From NCBI RefSeq assembly GCF_000220705.2, contig NZ_CP023202.1:310001-374000 (forward strand): a stretch of 64,000 nucleotides of DNA. Direction: 5' to 3'. The position numbers and the translations under genes are program-made. Positions 33,180-42,765 of this stretch are shown in pieces. The DNA comes from Streptomyces xinghaiensis S187. Its GTDB lineage: Bacteria; Actinomycetota; Actinomycetes; Streptomycetales; Streptomycetaceae. The notes below the pieces were generated by a model that saw only the letters and a program-made list of their open reading frames with translations, was not told the DNA's origin and made no database searches. Position 1 is the first letter of the stretch; the number at the start of each line of letters is the position of its first letter.

Positions 33180-34637
33180 TCACACCCCGCCGGGGGCGAG
33201 CCCCGCGTCGGGGCCGATGCGGCTGCGGACGGCCGTCTGGACCTCGGCCTCCTCGGCGGGATCGGTGGCCAGCCGGCGCAGTTGTTCGACGACCCGGGTG
33301 TCTCCGATGGCGGCGTGCCGGGCGGCCAGTTCGCGGGTGGACTCCTCGCAGTCCCAGAGGCATTCGACGGCGAAGCCCGCCGCGAAGGAGGGATCGGTGG
33401 CGGCGAGGGCGCGGGCGGCCCGGCCGCGGAGCTGGGAGGAGGAGGTCTCGCGGTAGATGTGCCGGAGGACGGGGGCGGCGCTGTCGATCCGCAGCCGGCC
33501 GGTGCCGTCCACGAGGGTCCACAGATCGCGGGCGTCGGCTCCACCGCTCCGCACCGTGCGGCGGAGCGCGGCCAGGACGAGGCCGGCGTCCCGCACGCCG
33601 CCGCGGCAGGCGAGCATCCCGGCCGCGGCGTTGCCGACGGCGTCGTCGCGGTGCGCCCAGGCCCGGGCGCGTTCGAGGGCGGCGATGCTCCGCATCCGCT
33701 CGAAGGAGGCGAGGGCGGTCTCGGCGACGAGCCCGGACGGGCCGGAGGCGGCGGAGGAGTCCGAGGCGGCGAGGTCCAGCAGATCGAGGACGCCGGGGTC
33801 CTGCCGGTCGGCGAGATGGCGGAGCGCGGCGCTGCGGGCGGCCTCGGGGCCGCAGCGGGCGGCTTCCAGGAGCAGCGGGCGGTCCTCGGGGCCGGCCACG
33901 GCGGCGAGACAGCGGGCGGCGGCCTCGTGCCGCGGCTGCTCCGGCTCCTCCTCGTAGGAGCGCTGGGCCCACTCCAGGATCTCCGGGACGCTCCAGCCGG
34001 GGCTGGGTCCGGCGGGCCTGAGCTGGCGCTGCCAGCGGTCGAAGGAGCCCTGTTCCCGCGCGGCGCGGACGCGGGCGGCGACGTCCGGGCCGGCGGCGCC
34101 GTCCTCCCACAGCCGCCAGGCCCGGGGTTCCCAGGCGTCGCGCACGGCGGCGGTGAGGGCGGCGTCGCCCTCCGGGCCGGCCGGGAAGCGGGCGAGGACG
34201 GGCGCGCCCAGGGAGCGGAGCACGGAGTCGTCGGCGCGCAGGGCGAGTTCGTCCAGCGCCCACGGCCAGTTGGTGCCGGCGGCGGTGTAGCGGCGCAGGA
34301 GGTCCACGGCGTCGGTGCGGCCGTAGCCGGCGAGGTGGCCGAGGAAGGAGAGGGCGAGGCCGGTGCGTTCCTCGGCGGTGTCCATCACGTCGTCGGCGTC
34401 GAAGAGGTGCTGTTCGATCTCGTCGAGGCCGCCGCCGAGCGCGAGGTGGAGGCGCGCGTAGTAGAGGGAGCGGTTCTCCAGCTGCCAGTCGTGACGGGGG
34501 TCACGCACCACGCAGTGGTGCAGTGCGGCGAGCGCCTCGCCCCGGGGGGCCGCGAGGGCGTGCAGGGTCCCGTCGCCGCGGCCTCGCTGCAGGAGGCCGA
34601 GCAGGGTGCCGCTGGGCGCTATGTCTGGATCGAACAT
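33180..34637 (-). CDS. HEAT-repeat-like protein, unknown function
   Basis: 485 residues from ATG 34637 (MFDPDIAPSGTLLGLLQRGR). It is almost entirely alpha-helical. Repeated helix pairs in the C-terminal two thirds resemble HEAT/armadillo units, for example RHEAAARCLAAVAGPEDRPL, EAARSAALRHLADRQDPGVL, GRAARALAATDPSFAAG and STRELAARHAAIGDTRVVEQ. No signal peptide or catalytic motif is present, so it is probably a cytoplasmic scaffold. It is divergent from the PAS-SpoIIE gene. The longer frame to 34721 has no ribosome site. Confidence 0.78.
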   Translation of the reverse strand: MFDPDIAPSGTLLGLLQRGRGDGTLHALAAPRGEALAALHHCVVRDPRHDWQLENRSLYYARLHLALGGGLDEIEQHLFDADDVMDTAEERTGLALSFLGHLAGYGRTDAVDLLRRYTAAGTNWPWALDELALRADDSVLRSLGAPVLARFPAGPEGDAALTAAVRDAWEPRAWRLWEDGAAGPDVAARVRAAREQGSFDRWQRQLRPAGPSPGWSVPEILEWAQRSYEEEPEQPRHEAAARCLAAVAGPEDRPLLLEAARCGPEAARSAALRHLADRQDPGVLDLLDLAASDSSAASGPSGLVAETALASFERMRSIAALERARAWAHRDDAVGNAAAGMLACRGGVRDAGLVLAALRRTVRSGGADARDLWTLVDGTGRLRIDSAAPVLRHIYRETSSSQLRGRAARALAATDPSFAAGFAVECLWDCEESTRELAARHAAIGDTRVVEQLRRLATDPAEEAEVQTAVRSRIGPDAGLAPGGV

Positions 34638-34954
34638 GAGGTCAGCATCCGGTGCGGGAGGGTCGCTGGCAACGGGATATTTCCGCTGACCGGCATTCTT
34701 GCCGGTGACCGCGGCCCCCATGCCCGGCGGGGAGAGGGTATTCCGGGTCCCGAACGCCGCACCCTACCCGGACGGGGCCGTTCCGCCGAGCCGGGCCGGG
34801 AACACCGCCGCGGACCGGCGTCATATGCCGTCCGCACCACCGGGTCGGGTATCGCCGAATCTCTTACGGACCGTCGCTCCCTGTGCAACAGTCGTAACCG
34901 GCCCTCCCGGCAGATCCCCGACCTGTCCGTGCCGCGCCTGTATCGGAGCCCTTC
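34638..34954. promoter_or_regulatory. Divergent region with an inverted repeat
   Basis: 317 bases between divergent starts. It contains a perfect dyad ACCGGCA-TTCT-TGCCGGT (34689-34706), 52 bases upstream of the HEAT-protein ATG. It fits an operator or a short hairpin. Some AT-richer sequence (GGGATATTTCC near 34676) may be part of a promoter. Confidence 0.4.
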
Positions 34955-36469
34955 ATGCCGTCCCACGTGTCCGCGGAGCACCCGGCCGCCCAGCCGCCCG
35001 AGCCGGGCACCGTCGAGTCCCTGATCTCCCAGGCCATGCGCCTGCGCGGAGAAGTCGACGCCGTACGGCGCACCACGACCGCCGAACCGGAGGACGCGCG
35101 GCTGCGCTGGCAGCGCGCGCTGTGCGAACTCGCCGTCCACCACCTGGACGATCTGGGCCGGCGGCTGGGACAGCTGCGCGACGGCCCGGCCGCCGAACCC
35201 GCCGGCGCGGCCGTCTCCGCCGGGGCGGCGGCCCGCCACGTGGCGCTGCCGGCCGCACCGCCCGAGGCGCCGGCCCGCCGCCCGGCCGGCCGGGCGGGCA
35301 GCGCGGAGTGGAACCTCCTCACCGATGAGGCCGACTGGTCCGGCGAGCTGTACGAGCTCTTCGCCCGCTCCCCGCAGGAGGGCCCGCTCTCCCTGGACGA
35401 GCTGCCCTCCTGGCTGGTCGAGGAGGACCAGCCGGTGCTGACGGCGATCGTCACGGACTGCCTGGTGGACGGCCGCCCGATCGACGGCGAGTTCCGCATC
35501 GTCCGCGCCGACGGCGTCGTGCGCACGGTCCACATGACGGGACAGCCCGTCCTCGGCACCGACGGCCGAACCGCCTCCATGTGGGCCGTCCTCCGCGACG
35601 TCACCGAGCTGCGCCGCAGCGAGCGGGAGGTCCGCGACAGCCATGAGGCGCTGCTGCGCCGGCGGCAGATCGCGCGCACCGAGCACCGGATCGCGGTGGA
35701 GCTGCAGGAGGCCGTGCTGCCGCCCTGGCGCGAGACCCTGCGGTTCCCGCAGGCCGCTGGCGGCGGGCCGGATCTCGCGGCCCACTACCTCCCCTCGGCC
35801 ACCAGCGCCCTGATCGGCGGGGACTGGTACGACGCCCTGCAACTCCAGGACGGCGGCGTGCTGTTGAGCGTCGGAGACCTCACGGGCCACGGCGTCGCCG
35901 CCACCTCCGGCATGGCCATGCTGCTCGGCGCCCTGCGCGGGATGGCGCTCGCCGGGGCGGAGCCGGGCGCGCTGATGGAGCGGCTCAACCAGCTGCTGGA
36001 CACCGCCGCCCAGCCGGCCCTCGGCAGCGCGCTGTGCTGCCGGTACGACCCGGCCGGCCGCGCCCTGGAGTGGGCGCAGGCCGGCCATCCGGCTCCGCTG
36101 CTCTTCCGCGGCGGCACCGGGCGCGCCCTCCCCCGGCCGGAGGGCGTGCTCCTCGGCGCCACGAGCGGAGCCGTCTACGGGCAGGCGCGGGAGCCCCTGG
36201 AGCCCGGCGACGTGGTCGTCCTCCACACCGACGGACTCGCCCGGCGGGCCGCCGGACTGTCCGACTCGCCCGACGGCGAACCGGGCGGCGCCCGGCGCCT
36301 GCTGGAGCTGGCGCCCCGGTTCTGCGCGGCGCGCAGCGCACGGGAGTGCGTACGCGTCGTGGTCGAGGAGTTCGGCGGCACGGAGCGTGAGGACGACGCC
36401 TGCGTCCTGGTCGCCAGGATCGGCGGCGCGGAAGCGGAGCGGCGGGAGCCGTCCCGGGACGTGCCGTAG
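34955..36469 (+). CDS. PAS-domain SpoIIE-type serine phosphatase
   Basis: 504 residues. A helical N-terminus (~75 residues) and an Ala/Pro linker lead to a PAS domain (about 115-225: AEWNLLTDEADWSGELYELF to SMWAVLRDVTELRRSEREVR). A linker helix leads to the PP2C/SpoIIE domain (about 245-490) with the metal aspartates in GGDWYDALQL and VGDLTGHG, then GHPAPLLF, LHTDGL and REDDACVLVAR. It should dephosphorylate an anti-sigma antagonist in response to a signal bound by PAS. No sigma gene is adjacent. Confidence 0.93.
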   Translation: MPSHVSAEHPAAQPPEPGTVESLISQAMRLRGEVDAVRRTTTAEPEDARLRWQRALCELAVHHLDDLGRRLGQLRDGPAAEPAGAAVSAGAAARHVALPAAPPEAPARRPAGRAGSAEWNLLTDEADWSGELYELFARSPQEGPLSLDELPSWLVEEDQPVLTAIVTDCLVDGRPIDGEFRIVRADGVVRTVHMTGQPVLGTDGRTASMWAVLRDVTELRRSEREVRDSHEALLRRRQIARTEHRIAVELQEAVLPPWRETLRFPQAAGGGPDLAAHYLPSATSALIGGDWYDALQLQDGGVLLSVGDLTGHGVAATSGMAMLLGALRGMALAGAEPGALMERLNQLLDTAAQPALGSALCCRYDPAGRALEWAQAGHPAPLLFRGGTGRALPRPEGVLLGATSGAVYGQAREPLEPGDVVVLHTDGLARRAAGLSDSPDGEPGGARRLLELAPRFCAARSARECVRVVVEEFGGTEREDDACVLVARIGGAEAERREPSRDVP

Positions 36470-36526
36470 CGCCGGTGCTCCGGGCGGCCGGCGGCGGGTT
36501 CCCCGGCGGGCCGGCACGCCGGCGCC

Positions 36527-36575
36527 CCGTGAGACCCGGCCCGTGACACCGGGCCCGTGACACCCGGCCCGTGAC
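36527..36575. repeat. 14-base tandem repeat
   Basis: CCGTGA recurs at 36527, 36541, 36555 and 36569, giving three full 14-base units (consensus CCGTGACACCCGGC) plus a partial one, between two convergent genes. Confidence 0.75.
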
Positions 36576-36610
36576 GCGCGCCCTGTCGGACGCCGCAGGG
36601 GATAGGCCGG

Positions 36611-38110
36611 CTACACGCCCGTCACCCGTCCCCCGGCCCCCCGCGCGGAGGCGCGGGACGACGGCGCCTTGGGCAGGGCCGCCTGGATCTCCGCGCGCAG
36701 GTCGTCGACCGTGGAGGTGCCGGCGTACTGCCCCGTCAGCCGGTACATCTCCCGGAGCCGGTCCCACGTCCGGTGCGAGGAGGTCTCCCCGATGCTGACC
36801 AGCGCCAACCGGGCGTAGCGGTCGGCCTGTTCGGGGTCGTCGGCGATGAAGCACGCCGAGGCGAGCGAGATGTAGTCGAAGATCTGCGAGCGCTGGTGGC
36901 CCTTGCCGCGCAGCCGCAGCGCCTCCTTGGCGTGGCGTTTGGCGATGACGGCGGCCGACGGGTCGTGCTCGGCGAGGGTGCGGAACGCCAGGGCCTGCAT
37001 GCCGTGCAGATCGGCCTCGTCGAACATCTGCATCCAGCTGGGCGGCGGTACGTCGCCCCGGTCGGAGGCGAACAGGTCCTCGGCCCGGCCGAGGGTGCGG
37101 CGCATCGCCTGCCCGCGGCCCAGTGAGGCCTGTGCCCACGCCTCGATCGTGCAGAGCATGGCGCGGGTGCGCGGCAGGGTCTCCTCCCCGGAACCGGAGG
37201 CGGCGAGTTTCATCAGGTCCAGTGCCTCGTCGGGGCGGCCGAGGTGGACCATCTGCCGGGCGGCGCGGGACAGCGCCTCCCCGGCCCGCGGCCGGTCACC
37301 GCCCTCGCGGGCCGCGTGCGCCGCGATGACGAAGTATTTCTGCGCGGTCGGCTCCAGGCCGACGTCGTGGGACATCCAGCCGGCGAGCACCGCGAGATTG
37401 GCCGCGACGCCCCACAGCCGGCGCTGGAGGTGCTCCGGGTGGCGGTAGGCGAGTATGCCGCCCACCTCGTTGAGCTGGCCGACCACGGCCTTGCGCTGCA
37501 GCCCGCCGCCACGGGCCGCGTCCCAGGCACGGAACACCTCGACCGAGCGCTCCAGCGCCTCGACCTCCTGTGTTCCGACGGGGGCCGCGTCGAACCGGTC
37601 GAAGTCGGCTGTCCCGGCGGTCGCCGGGCTGCCGGTGCGAAGCCCTGGGAGGGCGCCCGCGGGGTCGGTGTGCAGCCAGTCGCGCATGGCGACGGCGAGT
37701 GCTGATCCTGTGGTGAGCGCGGCGCCCGCGCCCACCAAGCCGCGTCGGTTGAGCATGAGGTCCATTCCCGTGAATTCGGTGAGAACCTCGGCGGTCCGCT
37801 CGGGCGCCCAGGGGAGTCCGTCGTCGGACTGCCGCGTCCTCCCCGCACGCCCGCGCCGGCCGAGTCCGAGGTCCTCGATGGTCACGACACGGCCGAGACG
37901 CTCGGTGAACAGGGTCGCCAGCACCTTCGGCACGGGATCGCGCGGCACCTCGCCGGTGTCGATCCAGCGCCGCACCCGCGAGGTGTCGGTCGCCAGCTGG
38001 GGGTGGCCCATGGCCGCCGCCTGCCGGTTGACCAGCCTCGCGAGCTCGCCCTTGGACCAGCCGGTGAGGCCGAACAGGTCCGCGAGTCGGGTGTTGGGTT
38101 CCTTGGTCAC
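36611..38110 (-). CDS. NsdA/NsdB-type regulator with TPR-like helices
   Basis: 499 residues from GTG 38110, with GGGGG six bases ahead. The N-terminus has an HTH-like region (LTGWSKGELARLVNRQAAAM, then TDTSRVRRWIDTGEVPRDPV and LFTERLGRVVTIEDLGLG), the signature of streptomycete regulators related to NsdA. The remaining ~350 residues are TPR-like helices, for example AREGGDRPRAGEALSRAARQ and AKRHAKEALRLRGKGHQ. A hydrophobic stretch near residue 130 (LVGAGAALTTGSALAVAM) could be buried. NsdA proteins repress sporulation and antibiotic production; whether this paralogue does so is unknown. Confidence 0.82.
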   Translation of the reverse strand: MTKEPNTRLADLFGLTGWSKGELARLVNRQAAAMGHPQLATDTSRVRRWIDTGEVPRDPVPKVLATLFTERLGRVVTIEDLGLGRRGRAGRTRQSDDGLPWAPERTAEVLTEFTGMDLMLNRRGLVGAGAALTTGSALAVAMRDWLHTDPAGALPGLRTGSPATAGTADFDRFDAAPVGTQEVEALERSVEVFRAWDAARGGGLQRKAVVGQLNEVGGILAYRHPEHLQRRLWGVAANLAVLAGWMSHDVGLEPTAQKYFVIAAHAAREGGDRPRAGEALSRAARQMVHLGRPDEALDLMKLAASGSGEETLPRTRAMLCTIEAWAQASLGRGQAMRRTLGRAEDLFASDRGDVPPPSWMQMFDEADLHGMQALAFRTLAEHDPSAAVIAKRHAKEALRLRGKGHQRSQIFDYISLASACFIADDPEQADRYARLALVSIGETSSHRTWDRLREMYRLTGQYAGTSTVDDLRAEIQAALPKAPSSRASARGAGGRVTGV

Positions 38111-38346
38111 GTCAAGCCCCCAGGTTCCTCGGCTGCCTCGACATTAACGGCCTGTCAGGGGGGTGCGGAGTATTCGCCAGGCTTCGCCAGGGTCCGCCAG
38201 GTGGTGTGCCACCCGCGCCCGGGTGTCGGGTAGGAACCGCGCCACCCGTCCCGGTGACCGGACCGCATTTCCCCAGGGTGCGGAGCCCGGCCCCCGGGCG
38301 GGCGGCGCAGGCATGCCGTCGGCCCACGAAGGGATCCGTTCCGCCC

Positions 38347-39486
38347 ATGTACGCAGCGCCGTCCTCCGTGTCCGCCCCGCCTCCGCCGTACCGTCCGCAG
38401 GCAGGTGGTGGCAGGCCGTACGCCGCCGGCGCCGTACCGGCGGGGCCGGCCCTGCCGGCCGTCGGGCGGCCGCAGCGCGCGGTGGGCCGGGGCGGCCAGA
38501 CCCTCAGCGGGAGGATCGACTTGTCCGGCCCTCAGGGCACCCAGCTGCGCACCGCCATCGCGGCGGTGCACCGCGTCTGCCCGGAGTTCCATCCGGTGCA
38601 GGTGCTCCGCCGCAGCGGGCGCTCGGTGCTGATCGTCGGCACCACGGGCCGTGCCACGGCGGTGGCGAAGTGCCTGCTGGACCACTCGCCCGACCGGTCG
38701 GAGCGGGCCCGGCAGGAGATAGCGGCGTACCGGGCGTTCGTCCGGCACCGCCCGCCCGTGCGGGTGCCCCGGCTGGTCGCGGCGGACCCGGACAACGGCA
38801 CGCTGGTCGTGGAGCGGATGGCGGGGCGGCCGGCGGCCCTGCAGCGGCATCCCGTGGAGGGCCCGCCGCGCGCCGACATCAAGACGGTGCTCCAGGCGGT
38901 CTGCCGGGTCAACCAGTGGCGGCCGCCGGCCGGGCTGTTCGGCGTGCCCCTGGACTACGCGGGCCGGCTGAACCGGTACCACGAACTGGGCCTGCTCACC
39001 GACCGGGACACCAGCGACCTGCAGAAGCTGCTGCACGGCCTGGCGCAGCAGTCGGGCAGCCGGCAGGGCCAGGGGCAGGGGCAGTTCTGCCACGGCGACG
39101 CGCTGCTCTCCAACGTCCTGCTCTCCCCGGCCGGCCCGGTGCTGCTCGACTGGGACCATGCCGGCTGGTACCTCCCCGGCTACGACCTGGCGACGCTGTG
39201 GGCGGTCCTCGGTGAGGCGCCCGCCGCCCGCCGCCGGATCAGCCGGCTGGCGCAGGCGGCCGGCCCGGCCGCGCGGGACGCCTTCCTCGTCAATCTCATG
39301 CTCGTGCTCACCCGGGAGATCCGCACCTGCGAGACCGCCGTGCAGCGCATGATGCGCGAGCCCGCCCCGGTCCTGCCCGGGGCCACCGGCTCCCCCGGTG
39401 AGGCGCAGCGGCTGCTGCTGCGGCGTCTCCACGACGACTGCGGAACAGCCCGGCGGGCGGTACGGGCAGCGGTGGGCACCCGCTGA
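38347..39486 (+). CDS. Aminoglycoside-phosphotransferase-fold kinase
   Basis: 379 residues from ATG 38347. About 90 Pro/Ala/Gly-rich residues precede the APH fold. The Lys of the ATP site is in RATAVAKCLLDH, the catalytic loop is FCHGDALLSNVLLS and the metal Asp is in VLLDWDHAGWYLPGYDLATL. A Gln/Gly run (SRQGQGQGQFC) precedes the catalytic loop. These folds phosphorylate small molecules such as antibiotics, choline or sugars; the substrate is not predictable and resistance should not be assumed. It is divergent from the NsdA-like regulator. Confidence 0.86.
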   Translation: MYAAPSSVSAPPPPYRPQAGGGRPYAAGAVPAGPALPAVGRPQRAVGRGGQTLSGRIDLSGPQGTQLRTAIAAVHRVCPEFHPVQVLRRSGRSVLIVGTTGRATAVAKCLLDHSPDRSERARQEIAAYRAFVRHRPPVRVPRLVAADPDNGTLVVERMAGRPAALQRHPVEGPPRADIKTVLQAVCRVNQWRPPAGLFGVPLDYAGRLNRYHELGLLTDRDTSDLQKLLHGLAQQSGSRQGQGQGQFCHGDALLSNVLLSPAGPVLLDWDHAGWYLPGYDLATLWAVLGEAPAARRRISRLAQAAGPAARDAFLVNLMLVLTREIRTCETAVQRMMREPAPVLPGATGSPGEAQRLLLRRLHDDCGTARRAVRAAVGTR

Positions 39487-39492
39487 GGGGCG

Positions 39493-39536
39493 CCGTACGG
39501 GGCGCGCCCCCTGGGGGTGGGGCGCGCCCCGTACGG
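39493..39536. terminator. Long bidirectional terminator hairpin
   Basis: Perfect 18-base arms (39493-39510 and 39519-39536) around CTGGGGGT. It starts seven bases after the kinase stop and serves the convergent GH95 gene as well. Confidence 0.8.
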
Positions 39537-39627
39537 TGGGGCCGGGCGCCTGCCGCGCCGCGATGGGCGGTGGCGGTGTCCGCCGCCGGTCCGGGTCCGG
39601 GGCGGAGTCGTCACCACGCCGGGTGAG

Positions 39628-42129
39628 TCACCGCGCGGTGATGACGTAGCGGTGCCCGGCGCGAGCCCTCAGGGCAGTGGCACCGTCCTCCCGCTTGTGT
39701 GTCCCCACGCTCCCTTCCTCGGTCAACTCCTGGACCGCGTACGGCCCTTCGAGCAGGCCGCCGCGGAGCCGGAGCTCCCCGGTGTGCCCGGTGGCGAGGA
39801 CGGCCGTGTGCGCTCGGCCGCCGGACCAGGCCAGGTCCACCGTGACGTCACCGCGGGCGCGGAGGCCGTGGACGGAGCCCTCCGGCCAGGCGGCGGGGAG
39901 CGCGGGCAGGAGTTCGATCTCGCCGTGGTGGCTCTGCAGCAGCATCTCGGCGATTCCGGCGGTGGCCCCGAGGTTGCCGTCGAGCTGGAACGGCGGGTGG
40001 GTGTCGAGGAGGTTGGGGAGGGTCGATTCCCGGAGTTGCCCGGCGAGCAGGGCGTGGGCCCGGTCGCCGTCGTGGAGCCGGGCCCAGAAGTTGGCCTTCC
40101 AGGCCCTGCTCCAGCCGGTGCCGCCGTCGCCACGCGCCCCGAGCGACGTCCCGGCCGCCGCCGCCCACCGGTCGCCCGGCCTGATCCGCCGCCCGGGGTG
40201 GAGGGCGAAGAGATGGGAGACGTGCCGGTGGCGGTCCTCCGGGTCGTCCAGATCCTCCTTCCACTCCTGGAGCTGGCCCCAGGAGCCGGTGCGCAGCCCT
40301 GGGTCGAGGCGGTCGAGGGCCCGCCGCACGTCGTCCCGGAAGCCCGGGTCGTCGCCCAGGACGCGGGCGGCCTCAAGGGTGTTGGACAGCAGGTCGTGGA
40401 CGATCTGCTGGGCCATCGCGGTGCCTGCCGTGAACCGGCCGTGTTCCGGCGAGTACGCGGGGGAGACGACGAGCGTGCCGTCGGAGGGGTCCGTGCTGAG
40501 CTGGTGCAGCCAGAAGAGGGCGGCCTCCTTGAGCGGAGGGTAGGCGGTGTCACGGAGGTGGCCGGTGTCGAGGGAGTAGCGGTACCGGTCGTGGAGGAGC
40601 TGGGTGAGCCAGGCGGCGGCCTCGGGGAACCAGAAGGCGGTGGGCCAGTCGTGAACGCCCGTGAAGCCGTACGGATTGGTCTCGTTGTGCACCACCCAGC
40701 CCGGTGAGCCGAACATCTCCCGGGCCGTGGTCCGGCCGGGGGCGAGCAGAGCCGTCACGAAGCGGTCGTACGGCTCGGCGGTCTCGGACAGGTTGGTGGA
40801 GTGGGCGGGCCAGTAGGCCATCTGGAGATTGATGTTGGTGTGGTAGTCGGCCGCCCAGGGCGGTGTCGTGCTGTCGTTCCAGACGCCCTGGAGGTTGGCG
40901 GGCAGCGAGCCGGGGCGGGAGGAGGCGATGAGCAGATAGCGGCCGTACTGGAAGGCGAGCGCCTCCAGCGCGCGGTCGGCGGCCGCGGCGTCGCCGTGGA
41001 CGGCTCCGTCCGCGCCGGTGGTCCCGTCCGCTTCGGCGGTCCCGTCCGCGCCGGGGCCCGGGCGGGCCCCGGCGGCCGCCGTCCCGCCCGCGTAGTCCCG
41101 GAGGAGCTGGTCCGTCGGTAGGTCCGCCGGCAGCCGGCCGCCGAGGTCGAGCCGTACCCGGTCGAACAACTGCCGGTGGTCGGCGGTGTGTTCGGCGAGC
41201 AGGCCACGCGGGCCGCGGCGCACCGCCCGGTCGACGGCGGTGGTCACCCGCGGGTGCGGATCGTCACCCCGGTAGTGCGGGTGGGTGTCCGCGTAGTCGG
41301 TGCCGGCGGCGAGGACGAACCAGGCCCTGTCGGCGCCCTCGACGGAGACCCGCCCGTCGTCGCCGTCACGGCGGGTGCCGCCGTCCGCGATCACCCGCAG
41401 CTGTGCCTCGAACAGCAGCCCGTTGTCGTGGAGGGTGCCGCGTACGGTGATCCGTCCGCCTGCGGCGGTGACGGTGACGTCCCGGTCGTCCTCGGGCGTG
41501 GTGACGCGCAGGGTGAAGCCGGTGCTTCCCGGCCGGTCCGCGCCGAGCCGTCCGACGAGCACACCGGCCGGGTGGGAGGCGAAGAACGTGCGCCGGTGGG
41601 TGACGCCCCGGTCGTCGGTGTGGCGGACGGTGGCCAGGGCGGTGCGGAGGTCGAGTGCGCGCCGGTAGCGGACGGGGGCGCCGTGCGCCCCGGGCGGCAG
41701 GTCGAGCCAGACGTCGCCGAAGGGCTGGTACGCACCGTAGCCCCGGCGGGGCCGGCCGAGGAGCGCCGCCGCCTCCTCCGGGTCGAGGGACCCGGACGCG
41801 TCGATCCGGCGCCGGACCTCCTCCAGCGCTCCGGGGCGCGGGGCGGGCCAGTTGCCGTGGTCGTATCCGGCGGTGGAGCCGGGGCCGCCGGTCCACAGCG
41901 TCTTCTCGTTGAACTGGAGCCGCTCGGTCGGGACGGTTCCGAAGACCATCGCCCCGAGCGCGCCGTTGCCGAGGGGCAGGGCCTCCCGCTCCCAGTCGGC
42001 GGCGGGACGGTCGTACCGGAGGACGGGCTCCCCGGCCCCTTCCCGGGGACCGGAACCGGGCATGCCGTGCCCGGGCGGGCCGCCGGGGGCGGAGGTGGGC
42101 TCCTGCGACCGGTGCGCGCCTGCTGACAT
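39628..42129 (-). CDS. Glycoside hydrolase family 95 protein (alpha-L-fucosidase/galactosidase type)
   Basis: 833 residues. The N-terminal beta domain begins LRYDRPAADWEREALPLGNG and contains LQFNEKTLWTGGPGST, then YQPFGDVWLDL. The (alpha/alpha)6 barrel has YQ-like YGRYLLIASSRPGSLPANLQ, HTNINLQMAYWP (the two asparagines used by GH95), LVVSPAYSPEHG with the candidate general acid Glu, and FQLDGNLGATAGIAEMLL with the catalytic-region Asp. GH95 enzymes invert alpha-1,2-L-fucosyl or related links. No signal peptide or Tat motif is seen, so the enzyme appears cytoplasmic and may act on imported oligosaccharides. No sugar transporter is next to it. The start is uncertain by up to ~20 residues. Confidence 0.9.
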   Translation of the reverse strand: MSAGAHRSQEPTSAPGGPPGHGMPGSGPREGAGEPVLRYDRPAADWEREALPLGNGALGAMVFGTVPTERLQFNEKTLWTGGPGSTAGYDHGNWPAPRPGALEEVRRRIDASGSLDPEEAAALLGRPRRGYGAYQPFGDVWLDLPPGAHGAPVRYRRALDLRTALATVRHTDDRGVTHRRTFFASHPAGVLVGRLGADRPGSTGFTLRVTTPEDDRDVTVTAAGGRITVRGTLHDNGLLFEAQLRVIADGGTRRDGDDGRVSVEGADRAWFVLAAGTDYADTHPHYRGDDPHPRVTTAVDRAVRRGPRGLLAEHTADHRQLFDRVRLDLGGRLPADLPTDQLLRDYAGGTAAAGARPGPGADGTAEADGTTGADGAVHGDAAAADRALEALAFQYGRYLLIASSRPGSLPANLQGVWNDSTTPPWAADYHTNINLQMAYWPAHSTNLSETAEPYDRFVTALLAPGRTTAREMFGSPGWVVHNETNPYGFTGVHDWPTAFWFPEAAAWLTQLLHDRYRYSLDTGHLRDTAYPPLKEAALFWLHQLSTDPSDGTLVVSPAYSPEHGRFTAGTAMAQQIVHDLLSNTLEAARVLGDDPGFRDDVRRALDRLDPGLRTGSWGQLQEWKEDLDDPEDRHRHVSHLFALHPGRRIRPGDRWAAAAGTSLGARGDGGTGWSRAWKANFWARLHDGDRAHALLAGQLRESTLPNLLDTHPPFQLDGNLGATAGIAEMLLQSHHGEIELLPALPAAWPEGSVHGLRARGDVTVDLAWSGGRAHTAVLATGHTGELRLRGGLLEGPYAVQELTEEGSVGTHKREDGATALRARAGHRYVITAR

Positions 42130-42264
42130 GCCGCGTCACGCTAGAGGTCCGTGCGGTACGTGACAACACGGCGCGGCCGCACCGCGTCCGCGCCCCGTGT
42201 CCGGCCGCGAACTCCCCCGCGGAAGACCGCGGATCCCGGGGAGACCCGGCGGAGTGCCGCGGGC

Positions 42265-42765
42265 TCAGCCCGCCTGGAACATCTCCGCGGGCAGCGGCTT
42301 GAGGAGCCGGTAGAGGTCGTCCGTGATGGGCCGGTCCCAGCTCGCGATGGTGACGAGCACGCCGTCGCTGCGGTCGAACTGGGCGCAGGAGATCCGGCTT
42401 TCGGAGAACTTCAGCCGGCGCACGATGAGGAGGTTGTCCTCGTGCATCACCGGGGTGTCCTCGGTCTCCGTCACCCGCACGGGCTCGTCGTTGTCCAGTG
42501 CTTCGAGGAGCTGGGCCACCTCGAAGGGCACCTCGTCCTCCCCGGTCTCCCGCGCCGGGGAACCCTCCGGCAGGTTGCCGATGATCATCGCCGGGCCGCG
42601 GCCGCCGAACAGGTCGTAGCGGAGGAAGACGCCCTGGCAGCTTCCGTCCGGCGCGGGAAGCAGCCCGGCACCGAGATTGCCCGGCCAGTCACCGGGATCC
42701 ATCGCGAGGACGTCGAAGTCCGGTCCGGTGGGCGTGGCTGCGCTGCGGCGGCGGAGGAAGGACAT
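42265..42765 (-). CDS. Conserved hypothetical protein
   Basis: 166 residues, acidic, mixed alpha/beta, no signal peptide or membrane segment. It begins MSFLRRRSAATPTGPDFDVL and contains DLFGGRGPAMIIGNLPEGSP, DNLLIVRRLKFSESRISCAQ and ITDDLYRLLKPLPAEMFQAG. I do not recognise a named family. It lies 135 bases upstream of the GH95 start on the same strand and may be co-transcribed. Amino-acid composition and codon use are typical for the window, so I regard it as real. Confidence 0.72.
   Translation of the reverse strand: MSFLRRRSAATPTGPDFDVLAMDPGDWPGNLGAGLLPAPDGSCQGVFLRYDLFGGRGPAMIIGNLPEGSPARETGEDEVPFEVAQLLEALDNDEPVRVTETEDTPVMHEDNLLIVRRLKFSESRISCAQFDRSDGVLVTIASWDRPITDDLYRLLKPLPAEMFQAG

Noticed and set aside
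38347..39486. Aminoglycoside resistance gene.
   Set aside because: The APH fold is shared by many metabolic kinases; there is no antibiotic cluster nearby and no subclass signature.
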